A stretch of 64,000 bases of DNA from Deltaproteobacteria bacterium (GTDB lineage Bacteria; Myxococcota_A; Polyangia; Haliangiales; Haliangiaceae): the NCBI GenBank assembly GCA_020630875.1, contig JAHDIH010000007.1:124001-188000 (forward strand), written 5' to 3'. The notes under the pieces were generated by a model. The model saw only the letters and a program-made list of their open reading frames with translations. It was not told the DNA's origin and ran no database searches. Numbering within the stretch: the first letter of the stretch is position 1; every line of letters starts with the position of its first letter. A program made the position numbers and the translations under genes. Positions 35,859 to 44,887 of this stretch are shown in pieces.

Positions 35859-37820
35859 ATGAGTAAAAGTGGCGACCATCAACCAGTTGTACCAGCGTCC
35901 CAATCGCTGCCTGAACTAACCATTCCCGTCCTTATCCTTGGGGTCGTATTGTCCATTGTGTTGGGGGCCGCAAACACCTACCTAGGACTCTTCGCCGGAA
36001 TGACCGTATCCGCATCAATTCCTGCAGCGGTGATTGCCATGGCGGCACTAAAACCTTTGAAAGGAAATATCCTGCAAAACAATGCGGTGCAAACCGCGGC
36101 TTCCGCCGGGGAGTCTCTCGCAGCGGGAATTATTTTCACCATGCCGGCGCTGGTAATGATGGACGCCTGGGATACGTTCAATTATTTGGAAACCACTCTT
36201 ATTGCTGTCTTTGGTGGTTTCCTCGGCGTCCTTTTCACCATTCCACTACGTCGCGCGCTAATCACTGGCGGAGAGCTTCAGTTCCCAGAAGGTGTAGCCA
36301 CGGCAGAAGTGCTTAAGGTGGGGCAGTCTGGCAAAGGCGGCATCAAATTAATCGGTATTGGCGCAGCCATTGGTTCGTTATTCAAATTCGGCAGCGGTTC
36401 GGGACTTGCGCTGTGGCACGAAACCGCTGCTGCTGCCGCCAACTTTAAAGGTGCCATTTGGTACGCGGGAACGAATCTCTCTCCTGCCTTGGTCGGGGTG
36501 GGCTACATCGTAAAATTGAACATTGCCATTGTGGTAGTGATGGGCGGAGTTCTCAACTGGTACATTGTAATTCCACTTTTGAGTGAGCTTGCAGATAAAG
36601 AAGCGATTGCGATAAAGCTTGCCGAAATCCACAGAACAACTCCTGACGCATTCTCGTCCCAGGCTCTTGCCGGAGAAATTTGGAGTGGCAAAACAGCAAT
36701 TAACGGTACTGGCACGCGCTTTCTGGGAGTAGGGGCGATGCTTGTGGGAGGATTGTTCGCGGTCATTAAACTGCGCGATTCTCTTGTTAGCGGAATCAAA
36801 ACATCCCTAGAGGCCTACAAAAATAAAGACAACGGAGCCGAAGTTCCAAGAACCGAGCGGGACACACCAATGAACTTGGTCCTTATCTCCTCACTCCTCA
36901 TGCTCATTCCGCTTTTCTTCTTGTTCCACTACTTCACCGATCGCATCGGAATATCCATACTCATGAGTTTCTTTGTGCTGGTATTCGGGTTTCTATTTTC
37001 CGCCGTCGCCGCCTACATGGCCGGACTCGTTGGCTCCAGTCATAATCCTATCTCTGGCGTGACCATTTGTACGATTCTTCTATCCGCGCTGATCATGTTT
37101 CTAATGAAAATGGACGCCCAAGCAGGCCCGGTTGCTGCCATTCTCATTGGTGCGGTGGTGTGCTGCGCAGCCGCCCTCGGAGGTGACAATATGCAAGATC
37201 TAAAAGCCGGCCATCTCGTCGGCTCCACTCCTTTTAAGCTTCAAATCATGCAGCTTCTGGGAGTGCTCGCCGCTGCCATGGTCCTTGCTCCCATTCTTAA
37301 CATGCTGCACGAAGCCTACGTCATCGGTAGTTCTAAACTATCCGCACCGCAAGGTACGCTGATGAGCTACGTAGCCAAAGGACCTTACGAAGGTTTGCCG
37401 TGGACCTTGGTATTCATTGGCGCCATCTTCGCCGTCATGGCGATTCTCATCGATAAAGTACTTGAGCAATCTAACGCGACTTTTCGCGTCCCAGTACTCG
37501 CTTTGGCCGTAGGCATTTACCTGCCGCTAGAACTCACGGTACCGATTCTAATCGGCGGCATCCTTCACTCTCTCATCACCCGTAAATCAACCGACGAACA
37601 AAAAGGACTACTTCTTGCTGCGGGTATCATCACAGGAGAAGCCCTGCTTGGAATTCTACTCGCCGTACCAATTGCCATCACCAAACAAAAAGACTTTTTC
37701 TCCATGGGTGATTCCTTAAAGGGGCTGCACCAAACGGTGTCTCCTCAGCTTATTGGTTTGGTGTTGCTGACGGTAGTCTGCTATTTCTTTTACAAAGTCT
37801 GCACAAAGACTAACGAATAA
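35859..37820 (+). CDS. OPT-family oligopeptide transporter
   Basis: The 653-residue inner-membrane protein has about 14 to 16 hydrophobic helices. The family pattern is clear: TIPVLILGVVLSIVLGAANT and LGLFAGMTVSASIPAAVIAM at the start, GELQFPEGVATAEVLKVG, and the GSSHNPISG motif in the middle that lines the pore. OPT proteins import small peptides or metal-chelate complexes, usually with protons. Start ATG 35859 has no strong ribosome-binding site. It overlaps its convergent neighbour by 11 bases. Confidence 0.92.
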   Translation: MSKSGDHQPVVPASQSLPELTIPVLILGVVLSIVLGAANTYLGLFAGMTVSASIPAAVIAMAALKPLKGNILQNNAVQTAASAGESLAAGIIFTMPALVMMDAWDTFNYLETTLIAVFGGFLGVLFTIPLRRALITGGELQFPEGVATAEVLKVGQSGKGGIKLIGIGAAIGSLFKFGSGSGLALWHETAAAAANFKGAIWYAGTNLSPALVGVGYIVKLNIAIVVVMGGVLNWYIVIPLLSELADKEAIAIKLAEIHRTTPDAFSSQALAGEIWSGKTAINGTGTRFLGVGAMLVGGLFAVIKLRDSLVSGIKTSLEAYKNKDNGAEVPRTERDTPMNLVLISSLLMLIPLFFLFHYFTDRIGISILMSFFVLVFGFLFSAVAAYMAGLVGSSHNPISGVTICTILLSALIMFLMKMDAQAGPVAAILIGAVVCCAAALGGDNMQDLKAGHLVGSTPFKLQIMQLLGVLAAAMVLAPILNMLHEAYVIGSSKLSAPQGTLMSYVAKGPYEGLPWTLVFIGAIFAVMAILIDKVLEQSNATFRVPVLALAVGIYLPLELTVPILIGGILHSLITRKSTDEQKGLLLAAGIITGEALLGILLAVPIAITKQKDFFSMGDSLKGLHQTVSPQLIGLVLLTVVCYFFYKVCTKTNE

Positions 37821-38229
37821 AGTCTCTCTTAAAGTTTTTGGTCAGCATGATCAAACACATGAAAGGGAACATCAAAAATAGCAAATCTGGAACGTGAAAG
37901 CGTCCCTGCCAGACGATGGCAATAATGGTGACTGCGATATGGGCAAGTGCCACAAAGATCCCCAAAAACCATGCCCACTTGCGTTGTTGTAAGTAGCCAA
38001 TCGCGGCAATCACCATGAGCAGCGCGATGACGATCATAGCGATGGCTAGAAAATGCTGACCATCTACATTGTAGACGTTGTCCATTTTTCCGCGCCATTG
38101 TTCGATTGCGACGAGTTGGCGAATGCGGTCAATATTTTGCCAGGTATTGCTGAACAGAAGCGCAAACAAGCCGGCGAATACAAAGTTAAAAATGGCGAGG
38201 GTCGATAAGCCAGCGGGACGTTTACTCAT
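37810..38229 (-). CDS. Small unknown membrane protein
   Basis: The 139-residue protein has four hydrophobic helices (about residues 9-27, 59-80, 86-106 and 114-130) with a polar loop between the first and second. It begins MSKRPAGLSTLAIFN, a beginning seen in several small uncharacterised membrane protein families. No functional motif. Its 3' end overlaps the OPT gene by 11 bases. Confidence 0.6.
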   Translation of the reverse strand: MSKRPAGLSTLAIFNFVFAGLFALLFSNTWQNIDRIRQLVAIEQWRGKMDNVYNVDGQHFLAIAMIVIALLMVIAAIGYLQQRKWAWFLGIFVALAHIAVTIIAIVWQGRFHVPDLLFLMFPFMCLIMLTKNFKRDFIR

Positions 38230-38355
38230 CCTTTAGTAGTAGCGGTACTGCCATTCATGTGCAAGTGATTTTGTTCGCTAGCATCTGTAGCTTCCCGTTA
38301 ACATTTGTAGTGTTCTCCGCTAGCTCTCCCCCGAGATACGAGTAGACTGACCGAG

Positions 38356-39261
38356 ATGGCCTACTTTCTAAGTTACGCTGCATGCGCGCTAATCTGGGGA
38401 ACCACCTGGATTGCCATCCGCGTTTGCATTGGTGGTGAATCAGGTTGGCCAACGTTCTCTGCCGCCATGTGCAGGTTCCTTGCCGCGGCGCTAATTTTAT
38501 GGGGCTTAACCTTCACCCAAAGATTACCACTTCCACCAAAGAGCAAGTGGCTGCCGCTCTTAGGGGCCGGACTAGTAAACGGCGCCGGCTACTGCCTCAT
38601 TTACTTTGCAGAACAAACCATCACCGGAGCGTCTGCTGCCGTAGTCTATGCCATTCAACCCCTCATCATTGCCGCCATACTCGCAGCGATTGGGCTTGAA
38701 CAAGTTCGAAGGTCGCAAGTGATACTTTTGACTGTTGCGGCTTGCGGCATAGGACTTGTGTTCGCGGGCAAGGCTTCTGTCTCTAGTAGCCACGCCCTGG
38801 CATTCACCGCAGTGGTTTGCGCCGTATCGCTAGGGGCCGTTTACACCATTCTACTTAAGAAGCTAACCAAAGAAGGTCATCCCTTAGCCTCCACATCATT
38901 TTTTATCACCGGTACTTTCATTCCTCCCGCGATGGTATGGCTTGCCTCCGGCGAGGCTGCAATGCCAAACCACTTTGACTGGAGCGTTTTCCTAGCGTTT
39001 CTGCATCTTACCCTTATGGGAACGGTCGTAGCCAAAACCCTCTATATTGTTTTAGTGAGACATGTGTCGTTACTAGTGGTCGCAACCCTGGTTTTTGTCA
39101 CGCCCATCATCGCGCTTCTTGTTGACTTGGTCTTTGAACCTGACGCGCGACTCTTGCCAGTAGAGTGGCTTGGAATTTTCATCACCATCGCCTCGGTGGT
39201 AGTCAACTGGTGGTACTCCGCGCGAGTTAGCAAAATGGCTCTTCTCGGAGATAACGAGTAA
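38356..39261 (+). CDS. EamA/DMT-superfamily transporter
   Basis: The 301-residue membrane protein has ten hydrophobic helices in two repeats. It begins YAACALIWGTTWIAIRV, the typical first helix of EamA exporters, and shows FAEQTITGASAAVVYAIQP in the first repeat and VLVRHVSLLVVATLVFVTP in the second. These proteins export metabolites such as amino acids or nucleotides. No neighbour indicates the substrate. Confidence 0.9.
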   Translation: MAYFLSYAACALIWGTTWIAIRVCIGGESGWPTFSAAMCRFLAAALILWGLTFTQRLPLPPKSKWLPLLGAGLVNGAGYCLIYFAEQTITGASAAVVYAIQPLIIAAILAAIGLEQVRRSQVILLTVAACGIGLVFAGKASVSSSHALAFTAVVCAVSLGAVYTILLKKLTKEGHPLASTSFFITGTFIPPAMVWLASGEAAMPNHFDWSVFLAFLHLTLMGTVVAKTLYIVLVRHVSLLVVATLVFVTPIIALLVDLVFEPDARLLPVEWLGIFITIASVVVNWWYSARVSKMALLGDNE

Positions 39262-39348
39262 CCAATTGATTTTTCATGTAGGTTTTGCCACTGCACAAGC
39301 AGCTCGTTTGCAATAGATCACAAGCGTCGCATAGTGTACGTTCCCACC

Positions 39349-39762
39349 ATGAAGTTTGAAGAATCGATTCAAGTTGCGTCCCCGCCAGAAAAAGTATTTT
39401 CCGTGTACAGTGAGGTCAGTAAGTGGCCTGAGTGGGATGAAGATGTAGTATCAGCTTCTCTCGAAGGAGAATTCCAACGTGGAGCGACTGGCAAATTGAA
39501 ACCCAAAGGCGCTCCTACTTCAAAAATTAAGTTGATTGAGGTCACCCCCAATAAATCTTTCACGGTCGAGTGCAAACTTCCCCTTTGTAAAATGCATTTC
39601 ATTCATGAACTCACCGACTCTGGAAACGGCACTACGGTGAAAAACGTCCTTGAATTTTCAGGGTTTGCAGCTCCTTTATTCGGGAGAATGATGGGCAAAG
39701 GCATCGCCAAAACAATGCCTAGCTCTCTTCAGGGACTAAAGAGCTACATAGAAAGCAAGTAG
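39349..39762 (+). CDS. SRPBCC (START-like) family protein
   Basis: The 137-residue protein starts at ATG 39349 and has the SRPBCC beginning KFEESIQVASPPEKVFSVYS followed by KWPEWDEDV. The fold binds hydrophobic ligands in a deep cavity and is used by polyketide cyclases and stress proteins. It is the last protein gene before ssrA, with about 85 bases between. Confidence 0.85.
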   Translation: MKFEESIQVASPPEKVFSVYSEVSKWPEWDEDVVSASLEGEFQRGATGKLKPKGAPTSKIKLIEVTPNKSFTVECKLPLCKMHFIHELTDSGNGTTVKNVLEFSGFAAPLFGRMMGKGIAKTMPSSLQGLKSYIESK

Positions 39763-39846
39763 CAGCGCATTCCAGACTTCAAACGCGCATTCCCCCTTTA
39801 CAAGCTCCCATCTTGGCCTCATATTGGTTGGGTTCTTTGAAAATTT

Positions 39847-40216
39847 GGGGGCGAATTGGCTTCGACGGGGTTAGTGAAGTCTTAGCTGCGTGTCGTGGTG
39901 CCGGTGGCCACGTAAAAACCGGTAAACAAGTAACTGCAAATGACAACAATGTTGTGAGCCCAGTTGCTCTAGCTGCTTAATTATTAAGTAGCGCGGTGCT
40001 CTAGAGTTTACGTCTGGAGCTTTAAAGCACTGTTATTAATCAGACTAGCGATGAGGAAGGTCACAGGCCTCAAAGCGAAAACAAGAGGTGACTCGCGATT
40101 AAACTAGGTTGTTAGCCATCGGGTTTAATTTGTTAAATTTAAATGACTAACTACACACGTAGATGCTTTTTTGGAACTGATTGCGGACCCGGGTTCGACT
40201 CCCGGCGCCTCCACCC
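39847..40216 (+). ncRNA. ssrA: Transfer-messenger RNA (tmRNA), trans-translation
   Basis: The 5' end GGGGGCG (39847-39853) pairs with CGCCTCC (40206-40212) as the acceptor stem, the discriminator is A, and the T-arm reads GGGTTCGACTCCC. Within the gene the resume codon GCA at 39936 opens a tag reading frame to TAA at 39978-39980, encoding ANDNNVVSPVALAA. The RNA rescues stalled ribosomes and tags the nascent chains for proteolysis. CCA is only partly encoded. The 3' end is the attachment site of the two downstream islands. Confidence 0.96.
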
Positions 40217-40244
40217 TTATTTTCTTTTAATATCGATCACTTGC
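40194..40244 (+). repeat. attL: 51-bp direct repeat at the ssrA 3' end
   Basis: The 21-base core TTCGACTCCCGGCGCCTCCA plus C is the T-loop and acceptor end of ssrA. The repeat continues 30 bases into island 1 and recurs at 55923-55973 with three substitutions. An imperfect inverted repeat (ATCACTTGCAC and GTGCAGGTGAT) follows just inside the island. Confidence 0.88.
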
Positions 40245-40270
40245 ACAGATTTAGGTGCAGGTGATTTTGG

Positions 40271-41370
40271 TCATTGCAGCAACGTTGCAATAAAATTCTC
40301 ATCGAGCGCTGCCACCGCATCATGCTTAATCTCAGGACTGAGATGGGCGTAACGCATTGTCATTTGGATCGTCGAGTGACCTAGTAGTTGCGTTGCTTTT
40401 ATCGTCTGCTTTCGCATCACGAGGCGACTTGCGAAGGTATGCCTTAGCGTATGAGGAGAAACTTCTCGAACTCCGGCTCTCCGGCAAGCTCTTGCCAGTG
40501 CCTTGCGTAGCTGATGACGTGAATGTGGCAAACCATCACTGCGCTGAAAGACCAGTTTTCCGTCTTGTGGCATGCGCATCAATGCGTCTATCGCGGCCCG
40601 ATTGAGTGGAATGGTTCGCACAGACCGCTTAGATTTCGGCGAGGTCATCTCGCCACGGACCCAATTGTGAACCACTCGCAACTCCCTACGCTGCAAGTCA
40701 ACGCTTTCCCAATGTAGACCTAACAGCTCACCACATCGCATACCGGTATTCAAAGCAACAGTGATTATCGGCTGCCAGTGCGGCTCGCTTGCGAGAATTA
40801 CAAGTCGTGATTCCTCAAAGCTAAGGAAGTCCCACTTGCTCTGACCAGCTCGAGGCCGGTCAAACTCTGGAACTGCCTCAATAAGTTCTCGTTTGTGCGC
40901 ATGCACTAGCACCTGACGAATGTAGGATAAGTGGTTCTGCACCGTTTTGGGAGAAAGTCCTGAGGCCTTAGGAGCGCCAGGTTTGCGAAGCTTAAGCAAC
41001 ACGTAGTCACTCAGCTCCACATAACCAATCTCTTGGAGCATAAGCTCCCCAAGCTGTGGCAGAATATGAACACGAAGGGCGGACTCCATACACTGATAGT
41101 GTGAACGTTTACAATTGAGTTTCTTTCTCTCAAGCACGAGTGGTGCAAACTCGCTAAAGGTGGGGCACCCTCCTTTCTGGCAAACATTCCTCTTTTGGAT
41201 TGTCTAGGCCGTTCATGCAGCGGTTGATGTGTTGTCTCTCAGCGTGCTGAGCCGCCACTTTGGTGTTGACCGGTGGAGTACCGCTAATTGACTTCTTACG
41301 CCCACAGGGCAAAGTAATGGTCTTGCGGTATCTCCATACGACCGTTTTTGTAATCACGATATGCTGGCAT
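40271..41370 (-). pseudogene. Tyrosine integrase with two apparent +1 frameshifts
   Basis: The catalytic half is intact: TGMRCGELLGLHWE (Arg), SKRSVRTIPL (hairpin Lys), HTLRHTF (His and Arg) and LGHSTIQMTMRYAH (His and the Tyr nucleophile). The natural start is ATG 41370, one base after the excisionase stop, giving MPAYRDYKNGR. The frame must shift once near 41337 to reach WRYRKTITLPCGRK, and once within the four-G run at 41162-41165 to go from ERRVP to TFSEFAPLVLE. Removing one base at each place gives a continuous 365-residue integrase of ordinary length. Either the gene is decaying or the assembly has two errors. The short catalytic frame beginning near 41137 alone would lack the arm- and core-binding domains. 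Confidence 0.85.
40279..40295 (+). repeat. 17-bp repeat inside the left end of island 1
   Basis: GCAACGTTGCAATAAAA occurs here within the integrase C-terminal codons and again, in the same orientation, at 55795-55811 near the right end. The core GCAACGTTGC is a perfect palindrome. It may be an integrase or accessory-factor arm site, or a remnant of an integrase end. Confidence 0.75.
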
Positions 41371-41371
41371 T

Positions 41372-41560
41372 CTATTTCTTTCCGAGCATTTCGCCATCCT
41401 GCATCTCTAACCATCGCATAATTGCGGCGCGAGAGAAAAGGATTCTTCTGCCGACGCGGCGACAAGGAATTTCTCCCCTGCCAGCCGCTGCATACACCGT
41501 GTTCTTACTAAGGCCCAGGAGGTCCGCTAGCTCACGTACTGATATCAATAAACTACTCAT
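41372..41560 (-). CDS. Excisionase-like helix-turn-helix protein
   Basis: The 62-residue protein starts at ATG 41560, overlapping the helicase stop by eight bases. It has the MerR/AlpA-type excisionase signature: LISVRELADLLGLSKNTVYA, then RGEIPCRRVGRRILFSRAAI. Such proteins direct excision and repress or activate the integrase promoter. The frame opens further upstream (41623) inside the helicase gene, which is not credible. One base separates it from the integrase start, so the two are coupled. Confidence 0.88.
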   Translation of the reverse strand: MSSLLISVRELADLLGLSKNTVYAAAGRGEIPCRRVGRRILFSRAAIMRWLEMQDGEMLGKK

Positions 41561-43286
41561 TTTTTTCCACCACCTGATAAGAGTTGGAACCGCCACTTCG
41601 CTTGCTTTCAAGAACCCTGCCATCTACGACTCGGTTTCTTATTTTCTTGAGCTCGCTCCCCAATCTTGAAACAGAGAGATTTGTAAACCTCAGAAAAGGG
41701 CTTTCCATGCCAACAGCGTCGCTAAAAATATCACTTGCCTTAAACTTCTTGCCGTCAGTTTTAGCGAGTAACCAATCGTGTACTTGGCTGATCCACTCCT
41801 TATCGTTGTCGGCAAAGCTCTTGACTTCATCTCGGTTATCAAGAATATCCATGCCGGTGAGCCATTCCAATGTACCGGTCACCAGACGGTACCACTCCTC
41901 AAACGACCCAAGGGACCTGGCTGGTGGGGTGCCATGTAACCGGTAGGCAAGCAACATCGTCAAAGCTGCAGCCCTGTAAGTTTTCCACTCCTTTGTCGCG
42001 TATTGTTTGATTGCTGGAAACAAAAAGTCCGTCCGACTCTCTGGGCTTTCCATCGAAGTTCGCATCTCGATGACTACAACACGTCGATTCATATCGTTCT
42101 GAAACTCTAGGTTATTTCCGGTACACGCCAAGACGGTCCTAAACGGACATCTTGCGATTTGAGAACGTCCGAGAACCCGATCGGTAATTGCTGAAGACGT
42201 TGCAATTTGCGCTAAGGGGCCATCCCCAAAAGCCCTTCTGACATTGTCAATAATTAGGGTAGGGGGGTTAAAAAGGGCATAAGAAAGTAGAGCCTTTCGT
42301 GTTTCGTCTTCTTTGAGCGGCTGGGTAGTTATCGGTGGTGGCTGCCCGATAACCGCTCTAGCCAAAGTATCAGTGAGGAGAGTTTTCCCTGTGCCTGGCG
42401 TGTTTGCAGAAGCACAGAAAATTGGGACATTACCTAAAATTCCAGGTCGAGCAACAATAGTCAACGGATAGGCGATTGCTCTCATGCGATCTGTTTCAGT
42501 GGCAAACGGAAAGTCGCTAGTGAGTTTCTTGAAAATCTGGAGTGCGTCATTCGCATCCTTTTTGGTAGGATGCTTTGGAATTTCAAGGGGGGAATCCTGC
42601 GAAGAATAGTAGCCCGACTTAGGATCAAACCCTGATTGATTGAATAGGCTGCCGTCACTTCTTAAGATGGCCGAAGGGACTACACCTTTAAGATATTGAA
42701 ATTTCGTCCTGTCTTGCTTTTCTAGAATACATTTGACGACATCTTTGGGGGGCCGTTTCCTTATCCACTTATTTTCTTCTTTAGTTGACCGGATCCGAAA
42801 CTCCATGTGCTGATCAATATAAAGCTCCAACGACTCTAAATTGATCCGCATCATATGAGTCTCGCCAGATTCTCTATTCTCAAGAACTCGTGTTAAACCA
42901 GCGGGTCCATCAAATAGCTCCTGAGGGTTGAGCTGAATGAGAACGTTCTCGACTTTGTTCACGTTGTCGAACAAAGAATCGCTGAGGTATATCGGGGTGC
43001 GCACGCTCTCCCCACTTTCTTGAAGAATTTGCTCCTTCGTTTTACCGGTAAGATGTGACTCGACATCGAGCGGCGAAACTATGTACCCATGGTCAGTTTT
43101 GATGCCACGACCGCCATCCCTCTCGTGAGAAGTCGAGAAACAGAAACCTATATGCGGGTTGTCCGGCAAAGGATTATAACAGTCCTTATGCTCACGCACC
43201 GGGCATTGCCTCTCCTCGGTTTCTTCCAATGGGTGCTCAAAATTCCAGCGTTTCTCAGCAAGAGAATCGCCCATCATGTCCTCCAC
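41553..43286 (-). CDS. D5/SF3-like replicative helicase domain protein
   Basis: The 577-residue protein holds an AAA-type ATPase: Walker A ANTPGTGKTLLTD (near residue 310), a Walker B-like TLIIDNVRRAFGD and ACTGNNLEF (sensor). It is similar to the helicase portion of phage/plasmid primase-helicases. The N-terminal 250 residues include an HTH-free linker region. Translation as written begins at GTG 43286, but the reading frame upstream is the same as that of the primase gene and separated only by a 108-base segment containing two homopolymer tracts, so both may belong to one original gene. It likely starts replication of the excised element. Confidence 0.8.
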   Translation of the reverse strand: MEDMMGDSLAEKRWNFEHPLEETEERQCPVREHKDCYNPLPDNPHIGFCFSTSHERDGGRGIKTDHGYIVSPLDVESHLTGKTKEQILQESGESVRTPIYLSDSLFDNVNKVENVLIQLNPQELFDGPAGLTRVLENRESGETHMMRINLESLELYIDQHMEFRIRSTKEENKWIRKRPPKDVVKCILEKQDRTKFQYLKGVVPSAILRSDGSLFNQSGFDPKSGYYSSQDSPLEIPKHPTKKDANDALQIFKKLTSDFPFATETDRMRAIAYPLTIVARPGILGNVPIFCASANTPGTGKTLLTDTLARAVIGQPPPITTQPLKEDETRKALLSYALFNPPTLIIDNVRRAFGDGPLAQIATSSAITDRVLGRSQIARCPFRTVLACTGNNLEFQNDMNRRVVVIEMRTSMESPESRTDFLFPAIKQYATKEWKTYRAAALTMLLAYRLHGTPPARSLGSFEEWYRLVTGTLEWLTGMDILDNRDEVKSFADNDKEWISQVHDWLLAKTDGKKFKASDIFSDAVGMESPFLRFTNLSVSRLGSELKKIRNRVVDGRVLESKRSGGSNSYQVVEKNE

Positions 43287-43394
43287 CGTCAGCTCGCTGA
43301 ACAGGCTGTTATCATTCGATGGTTTATGTTGCTGGGGGGGAGGGGGCTATCTAAAGAGAAAAAAGAATTGGAAATAATCTCCACCTCGGCGGTC

Positions 43395-43898
43395 CTAGCC
43401 ACCCCCCCTACCACTGTATTGGGGAGGAACATCATCTGTGCGGGTCGCATGTGAAGCCGGATCCACAGAGAGTCCGTTTTCGTTGCTGGGCTCGAAACCT
43501 TGGGCCTGTAACTCTTTTTCTACCACCGAAGCCAGTTTGCGCCCAAATCCCTCTAGCTGTATTAGGTCGTTGCACGGTTCGTCAAAAACAACCCCGTAGC
43601 GAAAGCCATGTGGGGTTCTGTACGCAAAGTTTACATCCGGTAATCTTGCCAATTCAGGGTATTCGGATGGCACCGCTTTCTTACCTTGCAAGTGGTAGTC
43701 GACATCCCCGCAGATACCATAAGCGCGCCTACAGTTAACTTTTTTGCGAATATTCTCGTTGAACTCCACTAGAGAAAAAGCCATCTCATGCGGCTGATAA
43801 TGCTCCTCTAGGGCCTTCACAAGCTCTTCGACGCTCTCGAATTTAACCTCGGTCAGTTTGTTATTACGAATGGGTGAAATGAAAATTTTTCGTGTCAT
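43395..43898 (-). CDS. Archaeo-eukaryotic primase-like (AEP) domain protein
   Basis: About 167 residues from ATG 43898 (MTRKIFISPIRNNKL), stopping in TAG 43395. The AEP motifs are present: ICGDVDYHL (metal-binding Asp pair), AYRTPHGFRYGVVFDEP (His motif) and GLSVDPASHATR (third Asp). It would synthesise primers for the element's replication. The stop follows a run of seven G on the coding strand, and a +1 slip there would extend the frame toward the helicase. Confidence 0.8.
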   Translation of the reverse strand: MTRKIFISPIRNNKLTEVKFESVEELVKALEEHYQPHEMAFSLVEFNENIRKKVNCRRAYGICGDVDYHLQGKKAVPSEYPELARLPDVNFAYRTPHGFRYGVVFDEPCNDLIQLEGFGRKLASVVEKELQAQGFEPSNENGLSVDPASHATRTDDVPPQYSGRGGG

Positions 43899-44056
43899 AC
43901 CCCAGACTCTCAAGACGCCTCGCAGGTGCCGGGGACACACGAAACAAGCAGGATCCGCCGAACCGTAGCCTAGGAACCAAAGTAACGGGACTTCCTACAG
44001 AACAGCCGGACATCAACGTGTCCCCAGCTTATTTTATTTTCGAAATTTTCTTTCGT

Positions 44057-44500
44057 CTATTTCCGATCTCTCGGACTAAGTTGTCGTTTTCTTTCCTCTA
44101 GTTTCTTAAGGTGTCGCCTAACAGTACGCTCTCCGCCCATTCCTAGAAAAAGCCCCACTAACGAGTCTAAGCGATGCGCCCAACTTTGTTTTTTCAAAAA
44201 CGTCTGCGCCTCTTCCTCCGAAAGACAGTAGTAGTAGACAAACCACTCCTCCAAGATTTTTCTGGGAGGTCTAGTCTCTTTTGGCACAGTTCCACTTTTC
44301 TTAGCTCTGTCAGCCTCTGCTCCGAGCTGTTCTTTGACCTCCTCTTGTATTTTCTTGATATAATTCTCTTTCCAAGCTCTGTACCTCTCAGGGCTGTCTA
44401 GGTACGTGAAGGCTGCAAGTGCAAAGTCAGCCCTTCGCCACAAAAAGTTATCCGCTCGAGGATCCTCGACTATACGTTTGCCATCTTTTAAATTGGACAA
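44057..44500 (-). CDS. Unknown island protein, possible replication accessory factor
   Basis: About 147 residues, with TTG 44500 or TTG 44440 as possible starts; the frame is open to 44548. It is very basic and helical (WRRADFALAAF, RAWKENYIKKIQEEV, then RRHLKKLEERKRQ at the C-terminus), with an ERTVRRHLKK segment that may be a winged-helix turn. It precedes the primase gene by about 160 bases on the same strand. Its 5' end overlaps or abuts the divergent XRE gene. No family recognised. Confidence 0.5.
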   Translation of the reverse strand: MSNLKDGKRIVEDPRADNFLWRRADFALAAFTYLDSPERYRAWKENYIKKIQEEVKEQLGAEADRAKKSGTVPKETRPPRKILEEWFVYYYCLSEEEAQTFLKKQSWAHRLDSLVGLFLGMGGERTVRRHLKKLEERKRQLSPRDRK

Positions 44501-44735
44501 GTTGCACGAAGAAACACTTGAGCGTTTGGGCAACTGTTTCAAGACCACTCGTCAACACTTAGGATTGACACAAGAAGATGTCGCATCAGAAACAGGAATC
44601 GACTACAAACAGTATCAGCGAATCGAAAGTGGCGCGGTAAACATTACGATGAGAACCCTGTGCCGTATCGCAATGGCATTAGAGCTTGAGCTAGGTACCC
44701 TCTTAACGCTCTCAAATAGCGATTCTTCGAAATAA
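44493..44735 (+). CDS. XRE-family helix-turn-helix regulator
   Basis: The 80-residue protein starts at TTG 44493 (LDKLHEETLERLGNCF). The HTH reads RQHLGLTQEDVASETGIDYK followed by QYQRIESGAVNITMRTLCRI, the XRE/Cro pattern. It sits between the leftward replication module and the rightward metal block, the usual place for a master repressor of an integrative element. The frame opens upstream to 44406, which would run over the divergent gene and is less likely. Confidence 0.85.
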   Translation: MDKLHEETLERLGNCFKTTRQHLGLTQEDVASETGIDYKQYQRIESGAVNITMRTLCRIAMALELELGTLLTLSNSDSSK

Positions 44736-44887
44736 GTCGATTTTCCTCAAGAAACGACATCATACACTAGACTGCGCCCACCAACTCTTGGGGGCCAATT
44801 GCCATCGGGTAAACTGTGACTGATCTAGTTACATCTATTCGAAAACGGTCACTTTGCGTCATGTCTTAGAGTGGTTAGAGTTCGTCT

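Noticed and set aside
44761-44830. Possible sigma54 promoter upstream of the glutaredoxin-MauE gene
   Set aside because: A GG-rich stretch and TTGCC occur at roughly the right distance, but the GG-N10-GC spacing is not met, unlike the strong element at 48374.
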